In this document: positions 34,527 to 43,687 of the stretch, one piece after another | How the letters are laid out: each line of letters opens with the position of its first letter | Numbering within the stretch: the first letter of the stretch is position 1 | Made by a program: the position numbers and the translations under genes | The notes under the pieces: model-generated | The model's database searches: none | The model's input: the letters and a program-made list of their open reading frames with translations, nothing else | What the model was told of the DNA's origin: nothing | Assembly: GCF_042662225.1 (NCBI RefSeq) | Contig: NZ_JBHSYQ010000015.1 | Span: forward strand, 62,001-126,000 | Source: Nibribacter roseus | Lineage (GTDB): Bacteria; Bacteroidota; Bacteroidia; Cytophagales; Hymenobacteraceae | Length of the DNA stretch: 64,000 nt | Direction: 5' to 3'

Positions 34527-35438
34527 ATGAAACACAATTACCTAAAATCATGCCTTTTGTTCGTTGGACTAAACCTTATGGCTTTTGCTGGTTTTTCTCA
34601 ATCAGACAGAACGATCATTAATATTGATTTTGGCCCTGATAATCAAATGTCAGCTGCCCCTTGGAACAATGTAACGAACGCGAAAACTGGTTCTGTTGCT
34701 GATCTTTTAAATAGTGAAGGTCAGCCCACAGGATTAACGATTACCGTAACGGACCCTTTTAACTCCTGGAACCTGAACGGAGTTACCGCTGACGATACGC
34801 TTGGTATTCCCTACAGCGCCTCAAGAGAGTCTTTCTACGGTAACGTTGGCCTCTTCAACGGAGGGGAATTCCCCTTCGCCTCGGTTACTCTATCTAACCT
34901 TGACGTGACCAAAGCCTATAGCTTCGCGTTTTTCGCTTCGCGCGCCGATGTGAACGACAACCGGGAGACGCTCTATACCGTGGAGGGGCACACAACGGAG
35001 ACAGCTACACTGAACGCCACCAGAAACGTGTCCAGAATGGCCAGGGTGAGTAACATCAAGCCAAAAGAGGACGGCACCATCATCATAGCAGTAGAGCCAG
35101 GCCCAAACAATAACAACGGCAGCAAATTCTACTATTTATCAGCTATGAGAATCAGCTACAGCAACACAGTTGCTGGTATTTCTCCTGATATTTCGGCCGG
35201 TAAAATAAACGTTTACCCTAACCCAGCAGTGGGCAGCGTGGCCATTAACACGGGTGGTGAGTCTAGAGTGGAGAGCGTGCAGCTGCTGAACCTTTCAGGG
35301 GTGAAGGTGCTGGAGAAGACAGCCGTGAACGGATCGGTGGAGAATCTAGATGTTTCAGGTCTGGCGCAGGGGCTATACTACATGCAGGTGCAGACAAACA
35401 AAGGCCGTTTCCACTCAAAATTGGTAGTGAACAAATAG
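34527..35438 (+). CDS. Stand-alone beta-sandwich module with T9SS sorting domain (paralogue 3)
   Basis: A 303-residue secreted protein from ATG 34527, chosen because it begins the signal peptide (MKHNYLKSCLLFVG...). Same module and tail arrangement as the gene before it. Its N-terminal module is closest to that of the 30807 protein (shared NSWNLNGVTADDTLGIPYSA and much nucleotide identity), while its T9SS tail is almost that of the 33422 protein, so it is a mosaic of its two neighbours. Likely a cell-surface glycan-binding protein (inference). Ends before a terminator. Confidence 0.78.
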   Translation: MKHNYLKSCLLFVGLNLMAFAGFSQSDRTIINIDFGPDNQMSAAPWNNVTNAKTGSVADLLNSEGQPTGLTITVTDPFNSWNLNGVTADDTLGIPYSASRESFYGNVGLFNGGEFPFASVTLSNLDVTKAYSFAFFASRADVNDNRETLYTVEGHTTETATLNATRNVSRMARVSNIKPKEDGTIIIAVEPGPNNNNGSKFYYLSAMRISYSNTVAGISPDISAGKINVYPNPAVGSVAINTGGESRVESVQLLNLSGVKVLEKTAVNGSVENLDVSGLAQGLYYMQVQTNKGRFHSKLVVNK

Positions 35439-35490
35439 GGTATATTAAATCCTTTAGTTGATAATTTAAAGGTCTGTTATACAAACATGA

Positions 35491-35528
35491 AAAACACGGG
35501 CAGGGTATTTTCCCTCTGCCCGTGTTTT
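35491..35528 (+). terminator. Terminator of paralogue 3
   Basis: Perfect 13-bp inverted repeat (35491-35503 against 35516-35528) with TTTTGTTTT at the end. Confidence 0.85.
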
Positions 35529-35960
35529 GTTTTAAATTAATAGCAATTCTCTCGCAGAACTAGGGTATCCCTTTGCGCTTGTCAAACACAAGCATTCAAT
35601 ATGATGAGTGTAGGAATTGTGAGTATTTTTGCCCCAGCAGAGTAGCATAAAGTTTTGTAGGCTTTGAGATAGGTTTAAGGCTAAACCTATAAGTACCACT
35701 GCTTTATGGGTGTTGTCGCTTTTTCTAACCTCGAAACAGCAAAAACAACTTCCTCTTTTAACCCTTGATAATCAAACTGAAGTTGTAACACTAGATAGAA
35801 CCCAATAGAATACTTCAGATAATTGTTGGTTGAAAATGCAGTACTTGGTTTGGAATAATTTGCCTTGTTCTACAGCTGAGCCTGTATTTTATCATTGCAA
35901 GCAAGTTATTGTTTAACTGCAAGGGGTAAGATAAAAGGGCTGAGGCTAGGGGAGTATTGT

Positions 35961-36016
35961 AAATGCCGCTGTTTTAGAGCTGTTTTTTGAAAAACAGCTC
36001 TAAAACAGCGGCATTT
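35961..36016. repeat. Intergenic palindrome family, copy 7 (longest, perfect)
   Basis: A 27-bp perfect inverted repeat (35961-35987 against 35990-36016) whose core is GTTTTAGAGCTGTTTTT and its complement. It is the best-formed member of the family. Confidence 0.85.
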
Positions 36017-36174
36017 CTCTATTATAAACTAAAATGATTTGAAACCTACTCCTGCTATGTGAATCAATACTATTAGGGTAGGGAGGCATTGATTTTATGA
36101 ATTGATCAAACCACCGCTGAAGTTTTGCGGGTTGATTTCTCATAGAACTGGAGTGAAATCAGGGAATAACAAAG

Positions 36175-36218
36175 GTCTGTGCGTCTCTTATATTGGTAAT
36201 TTAAAGAGACGCACGGAC
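36175..36218 (-). terminator. Terminator of the GH88 gene
   Basis: A 15-bp inverted repeat with one mismatch (36175-36189 against 36204-36218), 27 bases past the minus-strand stop. Confidence 0.7.
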
Positions 36219-36244
36219 TTATTATTTTAAACTAGCTTACCTGC

Positions 36245-37486
36245 TCAGCTTTTTTTCCCCAGCTTCTGATTCCGAATCAAGGCTTCCAGGAAGTAGTAAT
36301 CGGCGTATACTAAGGGAACATCAATTTCAACACCATGTGGCATGCTGCCCACCGAGTGTTTTAACAGGAAGTTGTTATTGGTACCAGGTTGTGCTAAATA
36401 GTCGTCACTCGCCAATGAGGTAAGTATGTCTTGAGCACCTTTTTGGTACTTGCGTCCTTTAGAACCCAGGTGCTGACCTAACTCTACTAAAGCTGAGCTA
36501 ACCACAGCGGCGGCAGAGGCGTCTCTTGGCACATAAGAAAGTTTATTGGGGTCATACTTCCACCTAGGTGTAAAACCGGGTTGGTTAACGTTGAAATCCC
36601 AATAAGGTATTTTGTCTTTAGGAAGGTTAGGGTGATCTAAGTAGAAATCTGCCATTTTTTTGGCGGCCTCTAAGTATTTGGGGTCTTTCGTTTCACGGTA
36701 TACTACGGTGAAACCATAGATGGCCCAACCTTGCCCTCTTGCCCAGGTGGAGTTGTCAGAGAAACCCTGGTTTGTTTCACGATGCAGAACCTGACCGGTA
36801 GCGGCATCATAATTTACGACATGGTAAGAGCTGTAATCTGGCCGGAAGTGATTTTTTAAGGTATTATCCGCGTGCTGAATGGCCACGTTCCGGTAAACAG
36901 GGTCTCCGGTTTGTTCGGTGGCAAAGAAAAGTAATTCCAGGTTGATCATGTTGTCTATGATAACCGGATACTTGAACATGGTTTTGCCGTCCCAAGACAT
37001 TTTTTCGTTCCAGGATTTTATCAGGCCTATTTTAGGGTCGAAGCGGGAAATCAGAGTTTTGGCAGACTGAATCAATATGTCCTTGTATTTTGGGTTTCCG
37101 GTGAGTCTGTAGCCGTTTCCATAGCTGCAGTACATCATAAAACCAATGTCATGGTGGGTGTCATTGTACTGGTTTTTCTCAAGTGACTCGGTCCAGCGCT
37201 CCGCGGCCTCGCGCCATTTCGGATCTTTCGTGTATTCATATACATACCACAGTGAGCCCGGCCAGAACCCGCCGGTCCAATCATGAATATCAGTGTACCT
37301 CAGTGAGCCGTTTGGGGCAGTTGTACGAGGGTACTTTTTAAGGTCTTGTGCCACGGAAAGCATGTTTTGATATTGCTTTTCGGCAACGTTGAAGGTGTGC
37401 TCAGTGGCCTTTTGCAGTTTCTTGCTGTCGTTTGAAAAGAAAGAGAGCAGAGCGCAAAGCAAAAAATTGAGTGACGCTATTTTCAT
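36245..37486 (-). CDS. GH88-family unsaturated glucuronyl hydrolase
   Basis: A 413-residue secreted enzyme that would remove the delta-4,5-unsaturated uronic acid left by a polysaccharide lyase, by hydration of the double bond. A signal peptide is at about residues 1-18. GH88 hallmarks are WTGGFWPGSLW (about 70-80), the catalytic-type Asp113 in THHDIGF, Asp178 in IDNMINLELLF, and STWARGQGWAIYGF and PRDASAAAV later. This points to a uronic-acid-containing substrate cut by a lyase, for which the heparinase II/III-like gene at 45179 is the local candidate. It follows GH3 in the same direction, with a palindrome between them, so they may be one operon. Confidence 0.87.
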   Translation of the reverse strand: MKIASLNFLLCALLSFFSNDSKKLQKATEHTFNVAEKQYQNMLSVAQDLKKYPRTTAPNGSLRYTDIHDWTGGFWPGSLWYVYEYTKDPKWREAAERWTESLEKNQYNDTHHDIGFMMYCSYGNGYRLTGNPKYKDILIQSAKTLISRFDPKIGLIKSWNEKMSWDGKTMFKYPVIIDNMINLELLFFATEQTGDPVYRNVAIQHADNTLKNHFRPDYSSYHVVNYDAATGQVLHRETNQGFSDNSTWARGQGWAIYGFTVVYRETKDPKYLEAAKKMADFYLDHPNLPKDKIPYWDFNVNQPGFTPRWKYDPNKLSYVPRDASAAAVVSSALVELGQHLGSKGRKYQKGAQDILTSLASDDYLAQPGTNNNFLLKHSVGSMPHGVEIDVPLVYADYYFLEALIRNQKLGKKS

Positions 37487-37571
37487 GGTAAAAGAATAAA
37501 TTACGTAGTTCTGAAAGTTTGTTTTTGGTGAAAAGTGAAATATTAAGATTGATAGTTATCAATTTGAGTTT

Positions 37572-37613
37572 CTTGTTTTAGGGCTATTTTTTTAAAAACA
37601 GCCCTAAAACAAG
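37572..37613. repeat. Intergenic palindrome family, copy 8
   Basis: CTTGTTTTAGGGCTATTTTT against AAAAACAGCCCTAAAACAAG, one mismatch, between the GH3 stop and the GH88 start. Confidence 0.75.
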
Positions 37614-37631
37614 TTATTTGCATAGGTTAAA

Positions 37632-40034
37632 TCAGGGCGCAGATATCACGAATTTGCCTCTTTGCTTTATGTTTTCGGAGGAGGTGCCCACCATTATGGC
37701 AAACTCGCCTGGCTCCACCACATGCTTCATCTCTCGGTTCCACAGCTTGAGGTCGTCGGGCACCAGTGTGAAAGTCACTTCTTTGGATTCCCCGGGTTTC
37801 AGGTGGACGCGCTCGAATCCTCTGAGGTTCTTCTCGTAGGTGGTCACGGAGCTTAACATGTCTCTGGTGTAAAGCTGCACAACCTCGTCGCCGGCGGCCT
37901 TCCCAGTGTTGGTAACTGTTAACGATATGGTAATTGTACCATCAGCTTTTTGCTGTTCGGGCGTAATCTGCAAAGGAGAGTAACCAAAGGTAGTATAGCT
38001 CAGGCCGTGTCCGAACGGGTAAAGCAGCCCCTTTGCCTTGGCCTGCTCGCCCTCATCTGTCTGGGCGTTGGGCTTGGTGGGGAAGTTCATGGGCAACTGC
38101 CCCACTGATTTCGGAAAAGTAAGAGTGAGCTTTCCGCCGGGATTGTAGTCACCAAACAACACGTCGGCTACCGCAGTGCCACCTTTAACCCCGGGGTAGC
38201 CGGCGTAAATGATTCCGTCAATGTTTCTGTCTATCCAGTTAATGGTCATGGGCTGTGCCCCAATCAGTACTACAACTACCGGTTTTCCTGTCTTTTGTAT
38301 GGCTTTTGCCAGCGCCAGCTGGTGCCCTGGCAGGTCTAGGCTGATGCGGCTCTTGTTTTCGCCTGCGGTTCTGGTGTTCCCTCCTAAAACTAAAACAACT
38401 CTGTCCGCACGTGTTGCTGTGGCCACGGCATCATCGATCAGCTTTTGTTCTTCAGCATTTGGTTCTTCTGGCAGAATCTCGCTTTCTGGCCACCTTTTGT
38501 CCACCAGCTCGCTTCCTTTGCTATATAGCACCTTGTCAACCCCTACCTTATTTTGAATGCCCTCCAGTATACTAACGCTTTTAGAGGCCAAGGGCCCGTA
38601 GTGCGTGTGAGCATATTCAACGTTGGTGGCGTTAGGTCCTATAACAGCAACCGCGCCTGTGTTTTTAGCTAGCGGAAGCAGGCTGTTTTTATTTTTAAGC
38701 AACACAATGCTTTCTCTTGAAGCCTGTAATGCAACTGCTTGGTGTGCAGTGTTGTTGACTAATTTCTCAGTGGCTTTAGGGCTTGCTACATAAGGTTTGT
38801 CAAACAAGCCTGTTCTAAATTTCACCCGAAGCACATCTGCTACCCGGCTGTCTATGACCTCCATGGGCAAACGGCCTTCCTTATTGAGTTCGCGCACATA
38901 AAGAATGATGCTGTCAGGGCGTGAGAAAGTGGTTCTGACGTTTAATCCTGCCATGAATGCCTGGTACACGGCCTCCTTTAGATTTTTTGCCACGCGGTGC
39001 TTAGTGGCCAGATACTCCAGCGCGTCGCTGTCGCTTACCACATACCCCTTGAACCCGAAGTCTTTTCTCAATCGGTCCGTTAGCCAGTACCCGCTGCCGG
39101 TGACCGGAACGCCGTCATAATCGTTGTAGGAGCTCATGACCCCCTGCAGGTCTGCCTCCTCTATCACTTTCCTGAAAGGGTACAGCAACACGTCCTCTAC
39201 CTCGCGGGGCGCCACCTGCGGGTCGGTCCTGGCAAGGCCTTCCCGTGCGCCCTTGTTCGCGCTGTAGACGGCGAAGTGCTTGGCCGTGGCCGCCACTTGG
39301 TTGTTTTCCTGCAGTCCTAAGGTCATGGCTACGCCAAGCCTGGCAGTTAGGTAAGGGTCTTCACCATATACTTCCTCTAGTCTTCCCCAGCGTTGGTCTC
39401 TTGCCACGTCCAGAATGGGGGCATATACATTGGTATATCCTAATGCTCTGGCTTCACGGCCCGTGATTTGGCCCATCTGCCGCACCAGCGCCTTGTTCCA
39501 GGTCATGCCCATGTTTAGTTGCGTAGGGAATCCGGTAGCTTCATAGGCCTCTATTCCCCTGATGCCCTCGTTTGTGAAGTCAACCGGGATACCCAACCGG
39601 GTTTCTTCGATGAAGAAACGCTGGGTGGCGTTCATGCCCTCCACGTGCTGCTTTATATCAGTAGAATATTTTGACTTGTCAATGTTCCCCCATTGGATAA
39701 ACCCGTTCAAATGTTCGTCAATGTTGGCAATTCCATCTTTCCAGATCTCGTTTTTCCATTGTGGGGTAGGTACTGGGTCTTTTAATATTCGCTGCCATCC
39801 GTAGAGGGTGGCCATTTGGCATGACTTCTCCTCCAGGCTCATCTGGCTTAACAAATTCTGTACACGTGCCTCCACCGCCTGCGCAGGGTCCTCGTAAATG
39901 TCCTTCCTGCCGTTCTTGTTCAGATCTATCCAGCCTTTGCGGTAGATGTCCATTTTGCTGGGAGAGGGGACGCTCTGGAAAGAGGAAGCTATTATTAATG
40001 TACACAGTAATGCCAGCGGTTTTACTTTGATCAT
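37632..40034 (-). CDS. Secreted GH3 beta-glycosidase
   Basis: An 800-residue retaining exo-glycosidase of the BglX type, start ATG 40034 (an upstream TTG is possible). Signal peptide about residues 1-21. The (beta/alpha)8 domain carries NEGIRG, AKHFAVY and the nucleophile Asp335 in VVSDSDAL; the second alpha/beta domain follows (AVIGPNAT), and an Fn3-like C-terminal domain completes the protein (GDEVVQLYTRD, RVHLKPGESKEV). It removes non-reducing sugar residues, most often beta-glucosyl or xylosyl; which is uncertain. An EF-hand-like DLNKNGRKDIYED near residue 37 is probably calcium-binding. It leads the GH88 gene and faces the amino-sugar operon across an operator-bearing gap. Confidence 0.9.
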   Translation of the reverse strand: MIKVKPLALLCTLIIASSFQSVPSPSKMDIYRKGWIDLNKNGRKDIYEDPAQAVEARVQNLLSQMSLEEKSCQMATLYGWQRILKDPVPTPQWKNEIWKDGIANIDEHLNGFIQWGNIDKSKYSTDIKQHVEGMNATQRFFIEETRLGIPVDFTNEGIRGIEAYEATGFPTQLNMGMTWNKALVRQMGQITGREARALGYTNVYAPILDVARDQRWGRLEEVYGEDPYLTARLGVAMTLGLQENNQVAATAKHFAVYSANKGAREGLARTDPQVAPREVEDVLLYPFRKVIEEADLQGVMSSYNDYDGVPVTGSGYWLTDRLRKDFGFKGYVVSDSDALEYLATKHRVAKNLKEAVYQAFMAGLNVRTTFSRPDSIILYVRELNKEGRLPMEVIDSRVADVLRVKFRTGLFDKPYVASPKATEKLVNNTAHQAVALQASRESIVLLKNKNSLLPLAKNTGAVAVIGPNATNVEYAHTHYGPLASKSVSILEGIQNKVGVDKVLYSKGSELVDKRWPESEILPEEPNAEEQKLIDDAVATATRADRVVLVLGGNTRTAGENKSRISLDLPGHQLALAKAIQKTGKPVVVVLIGAQPMTINWIDRNIDGIIYAGYPGVKGGTAVADVLFGDYNPGGKLTLTFPKSVGQLPMNFPTKPNAQTDEGEQAKAKGLLYPFGHGLSYTTFGYSPLQITPEQQKADGTITISLTVTNTGKAAGDEVVQLYTRDMLSSVTTYEKNLRGFERVHLKPGESKEVTFTLVPDDLKLWNREMKHVVEPGEFAIMVGTSSENIKQRGKFVISAP

Positions 40035-40775
40035 GACGGGCAATTGTTTAGCAAAGTATGGTGACTTGATAAGACTGTCGTAATGAATATAGGAGAGCTA
40101 TAAAGGGGATATTGCAAAGCTTCCAATTGCCTCAGCAATCAACCTTTGCTATATCACTACGGGCTTAGGCTTCTCTATATATAGTAAAGTAAGTCGTCTA
40201 AGAGAACAAACAAATGCTCCTGAACTCTTTTATGAAGGCAATTTACTTTTTTGCTTGTATAAATGCAATTGGAGTAGGAAGATTAATTTAATCAGGTAAG
40301 GGTTCTAATATATAGTAGTGTACGAACACATTATAAAATATTCTTAGAGTGTTCGAGCACATTTTTATGGTTTTTGTTGTTTGTTACATCAATGATGTAT
40401 ATTTTTAGAACGGAAATGTATAATAATGCTGTAAAGGTGGAGTGTTTGCTGTTTACAGGAGGCGTGATTTAAGGATTTTGCGGCAAGTTGGAATAAGATA
40501 TAGGTGCTGCCTCCACTATTGATAGAAGTCACAGCGACCTACTTGCCGGGTGCGGCTTTAAGAAGTTTGAAAAACACCCTGCGCCTTGTGCTCGAGAAAA
40601 CAAAGCAAAGGATTTTGTTTGAATAGGTAATATTTCAAATGATTACAGGAAGTTGGCTTAGTTGATTTCAGGAGCGTTGCAGATGATTTCTGAAAAAAGG
40701 ACCCCAATTGCCTTCAAAGAAAGCTGGTAAGAGGATATCGATTTATTTATTTCTCGATTTGATAATAGAAGATAC
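40035..40775. other. Divergent intergenic region with a paired operator-like element
   Basis: 741 AT-rich bases without a credible gene between GH3 and the nucleotidyltransferase operon. The paired element at 40318-40360 is its only recognisable signal. Confidence 0.5.
40318..40360. promoter_or_regulatory. Paired operator-like element
   Basis: GTGTACGAACAC (40318-40329) and GTGTTCGAGCAC (40349-40360), 31 bases apart start to start, with an A/T-rich spacer. The same spacing and similar flanks (CACAT...CGAGCACATTTTT) recur at 48907-48950 before the SusC gene. Confidence 0.55.
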
Positions 40776-41702
40776 ATGCATCATAAACCCACTTTATTAG
40801 TGTTGGCCGCAGGTATGGGCAGCAGGTACGGAAGCTTAAAGCAGATAGATGCCTTTGGGCCTAATGGTGAGACAATTATTGATTATTCTGTATATGATGC
40901 CATTAGGGCTGGCTTTGGGAAAGTGTTGTTCGTAATCCGGAAGTCTATTGAGGAGGAATTTAAGGCTATTATGCTTGGTAAGTTCAGTGGCCAAATAGAA
41001 GTGGATTATGTGCTGCAGGAATTGGATATTCTGCCCGCTGGTTTGCAAGTGCCTCCTGGCAGGGTGAAGCCTTGGGGAACCGCTCATGCTATTTGGGTAG
41101 CCGGAACTAAAATCAGTGAACCATTTGCGGTTATCAACGGAGATGACTTTTACGGGTTCAGTTCATTTGAGATAATAAGTAAATTCTTGACCTCCAACCC
41201 AGATCAGGAAATAGGGCTGGTAGGATATACGTTAGCCAATACTTTATCAGAGTTTGGGGCTGTTTCCAGAGGGATTTGTGAAGTTGCCCCTGATGGGTAT
41301 CTGCAGAGTGTCACAGAGCAAACGCATATAGCCAAAGAAAATAAAGGCATCGTCGCCTTGGATAATGGGCAGGAGGTGGCTCTAACCGGCGATGAGGTGG
41401 TTTCTATGAACATGATGGGTTTTCCTCCTGCAGTTCTTCCCTTTTTTGAAGAGTACCTGACAAACTTCATCAAAGAACAAGCTGATAGCCCAGATCCGAA
41501 AGCTGAATGTTATTTACCCAGAGTGGTAGATGCCTTGGTGCAGTCAGGGCGTGCTAAGGTTCGAGTGCTTTCATCACCTGAGAAGTGGTTTGGAGTCACG
41601 TATCCAGAAGATAAACCTATTGCGGTCAATACCCTGCGCAGTCTCATTGATGCGGGTGTATATCCGAAAAATTTATGGAATAAAAACTTACAAGAAGCCT
41701 AA
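40776..41702 (+). CDS. Sugar-1-phosphate nucleotidyltransferase family protein
   Basis: A 308-residue cytoplasmic protein with the NTP-transferase start LVLAAGMGSRYGSLKQ (binding the nucleotide phosphates), a metal-binding INGDDFYG near residue 124 and an inner GTAHAIW motif. It would join a hexose- or hexosamine-1-phosphate to a nucleotide. It is the first gene of an operon with a NahK-like kinase (gap 5 bases), suggesting it makes UDP-HexNAc or a similar sugar from salvaged amino sugar (inference). The N-terminal Gly-rich loop and the C-terminal KWFGVTYPEDKP are intact. Confidence 0.87.
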   Translation: MHHKPTLLVLAAGMGSRYGSLKQIDAFGPNGETIIDYSVYDAIRAGFGKVLFVIRKSIEEEFKAIMLGKFSGQIEVDYVLQELDILPAGLQVPPGRVKPWGTAHAIWVAGTKISEPFAVINGDDFYGFSSFEIISKFLTSNPDQEIGLVGYTLANTLSEFGAVSRGICEVAPDGYLQSVTEQTHIAKENKGIVALDNGQEVALTGDEVVSMNMMGFPPAVLPFFEEYLTNFIKEQADSPDPKAECYLPRVVDALVQSGRAKVRVLSSPEKWFGVTYPEDKPIAVNTLRSLIDAGVYPKNLWNKNLQEA

Positions 41703-41707
41703 AAAAG

Positions 41708-42856
41708 ATGGTAGTAGTAGAAAAGGCAAGTAATAAATTATTCGAGATCCTATCAAAGTTTGCTATACAAGGAACAGTAGGCGATGTAGAGCCTTTTGGT
41801 TCAGGGCATATCCATGACACTTATCATGTAAAGAACTTAAAAGAAGGAGAGCCAGATTATTTATTACAATGCATTAATCATAATGTATTTAAAAACATTC
41901 CGGCCCTGATGGAAAATATTCAGGTTGTAACAAGCCATCTTCGGAAAAAGCTGGAGCATCTATCAGGTGCTGACCCGGAGCAAGAAGTGTTAACCTTGGT
42001 TTCTACGAAGGAGCGGGAATGGTACTACAAAGATAACGACGGCAGCTTTTGGCGGGTGTACCACTTCATTCCCGACACTTTCACCTATGATGTAGTGAAA
42101 ACCGCAGAATTGGCTTATGAAGGCGGTAAGGCTTTTGGTCGCTTTCAGGCGCTCTTGGCAGATTTGCCGGTTCACCTACTTCATGACACCATTCCAGATT
42201 TCCATAATGTGGTAAACAGGCTTCGGTTATATCATGAAGTACTTCAAAAAGACCCCGTAAACAGGGTTGCTGAAGTGAAAACTGAAATAGCCTTTGTGGA
42301 GGAGAGAGCGGAAGCCATGAGCGCCATTTATAAGTTAGGTAAGGCTGGTAAGTTGCCGCTGCGCATCACCCACAACGACACAAAGTTTAACAATGTGTTG
42401 CTTGATAAAAATGACAAAGCACAATGTGTGGTAGACCTGGATACTGTTATGCCTGGATTTGTGGCCTATGATTTTGGTGATGCCATAAGAACAACCATTA
42501 ACACAGCCCCGGAAGACGAGCCAGACTTAGAAGAAATTCAGATAAGCGTTGACTTGTTCAGAGGGTTTACGGAAGGTTTTTTAGAAGAAACAGGTCATTC
42601 TCTTACCCGAACCGAAATAGAATCACTGTCTCACGGCGTGTTGTTGTTGCCCTTTATTATGGGCTTACGATTTCTAACCGATTACATAGACGGAGATAAT
42701 TACTACAAAATCCACCATAAGGGGCATAACCTGCAGCGTGCGCGTGCGCAGTTTCAGTTAGTCCGGAAATTAGAAGAACAATATGACTTGTTAAGAGACA
42801 TTATTGGGGAGGTGGCCAAGAATTGTAAGGAAGTAGCGACAGTTACATCCAAATAA
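41708..42856 (+). CDS. N-acetylhexosamine 1-kinase-like phosphotransferase
   Basis: A 382-residue APH-fold kinase resembling NahK, which phosphorylates GlcNAc/GalNAc at C1. The Brenner-type motif ITHNDTKFNNVLLD has the catalytic Asp224 (after H222, N223), followed by the metal-binding VVDLDTVMPG near residue 240. The N-terminal lobe carries FGSGHIHDTYHV. It is co-transcribed with the nucleotidyltransferase before it and a CBM9-like protein 8 bases after it. The exact sugar is inferred, since related kinases act on several hexoses; the hexosaminidase at 59375 supports an amino sugar. Confidence 0.84.
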   Translation: MVVVEKASNKLFEILSKFAIQGTVGDVEPFGSGHIHDTYHVKNLKEGEPDYLLQCINHNVFKNIPALMENIQVVTSHLRKKLEHLSGADPEQEVLTLVSTKEREWYYKDNDGSFWRVYHFIPDTFTYDVVKTAELAYEGGKAFGRFQALLADLPVHLLHDTIPDFHNVVNRLRLYHEVLQKDPVNRVAEVKTEIAFVEERAEAMSAIYKLGKAGKLPLRITHNDTKFNNVLLDKNDKAQCVVDLDTVMPGFVAYDFGDAIRTTINTAPEDEPDLEEIQISVDLFRGFTEGFLEETGHSLTRTEIESLSHGVLLLPFIMGLRFLTDYIDGDNYYKIHHKGHNLQRARAQFQLVRKLEEQYDLLRDIIGEVAKNCKEVATVTSK

Positions 42857-42864
42857 GGATTTAT

Positions 42865-43515
42865 ATGCAAAAACTGAAAGCCCCTTTCTTTGAGCACCTC
42901 CACCATGATAGTGTCATGCAGGATGTTTCTGAGCAGCTGGACCAATTAGAAAAAAATGTCATTGCAATCACCCCATGGAAAGAATATAGCTATAAGCCAG
43001 ATGTGCAGTTTGTGATCGCGCATAACCACGACTGCCTTTTTATTAAATATTTTGTACGGGAGGAGTCTGTGAGAGCGGTTTTTCGCCGTGATTCTGATCC
43101 TGTGTATAAAGATAGCTGTGTAGAGTGGTTTATTACCTTCAACCAAGATCCATCTTATTATAATCTGGAGTTTAACAGTTTGGGCACTTGTACTGTAGGT
43201 TACGGACAAAGCCGGTATGAAAGAACCCTTCTGCCAGAATCCATCACTAAACAGATTAGACGTTCGGCGTCTTTGCGCATTGTGCCGGTGCCAAATGAAA
43301 AACCTGTGGTAGAGTGGGAGCTAACCTTGATCATACCCACCTCTGTTTTCTGCTATAATGACATTGATGCCATCAAAGACCAAAGTTGCCGAGTGAATTT
43401 TTATAAATGTGGAGATGATTTGCCCACTCCCCATTATGTCAGCTGGAACCCGGTAGTGTCAGAGGAGCCCAATTTCCATTTGCCCCAATATTTTGGGGAG
43501 TTACAGCTGTTGTAG
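42865..43515 (+). CDS. CBM9-like carbohydrate-binding protein
   Basis: A 216-residue protein of the family 9-like carbohydrate-binding type (DOMON/CBM9_2): beta-rich, with FVIAHNHDCLFIKYFV, the calcium/substrate loop DSCVEWFI and a final WNPVVSEEPNFHLPQYFGELQL. It has no signal peptide or membrane segment, so it may be cytoplasmic, which is unusual for a binding module and makes its place in a kinase/nucleotidyltransferase operon worth noting. It is possibly a regulatory or auxiliary sugar-binding subunit (inference). Confidence 0.75.
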   Translation: MQKLKAPFFEHLHHDSVMQDVSEQLDQLEKNVIAITPWKEYSYKPDVQFVIAHNHDCLFIKYFVREESVRAVFRRDSDPVYKDSCVEWFITFNQDPSYYNLEFNSLGTCTVGYGQSRYERTLLPESITKQIRRSASLRIVPVPNEKPVVEWELTLIIPTSVFCYNDIDAIKDQSCRVNFYKCGDDLPTPHYVSWNPVVSEEPNFHLPQYFGELQLL

Positions 43516-43687
43516 CTGAACTAGCGGCAAGAACGCAGAATCTGTTGTACTAGAGAAGGCGGGACGTTCTGCCTGAGTAAATATTACAGGATAAAGTTTA
43601 AACATTTTACTGTTTCATTGCTAAGCATTCAGGTTCCGCTATTTTTATCTGCCCAACAAACTAACAAACATCATCATTCCTATTTTT

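Larger units (their letters stand above)
35439..36244. other. Non-coding region with terminators and a long palindrome
   Basis: 806 bases between converging genes. Contains the 35491 terminator, the 27-bp perfect palindrome at 35961-36016 and a terminator at 36175-36218. The remaining sequence shows no credible gene. Confidence 0.5.

Noticed and set aside
35961..36016. GTTTTAGAGCT... resembling a type II CRISPR repeat
   Set aside because: Single palindrome without spacers or cas genes; it belongs to the dispersed intergenic family.
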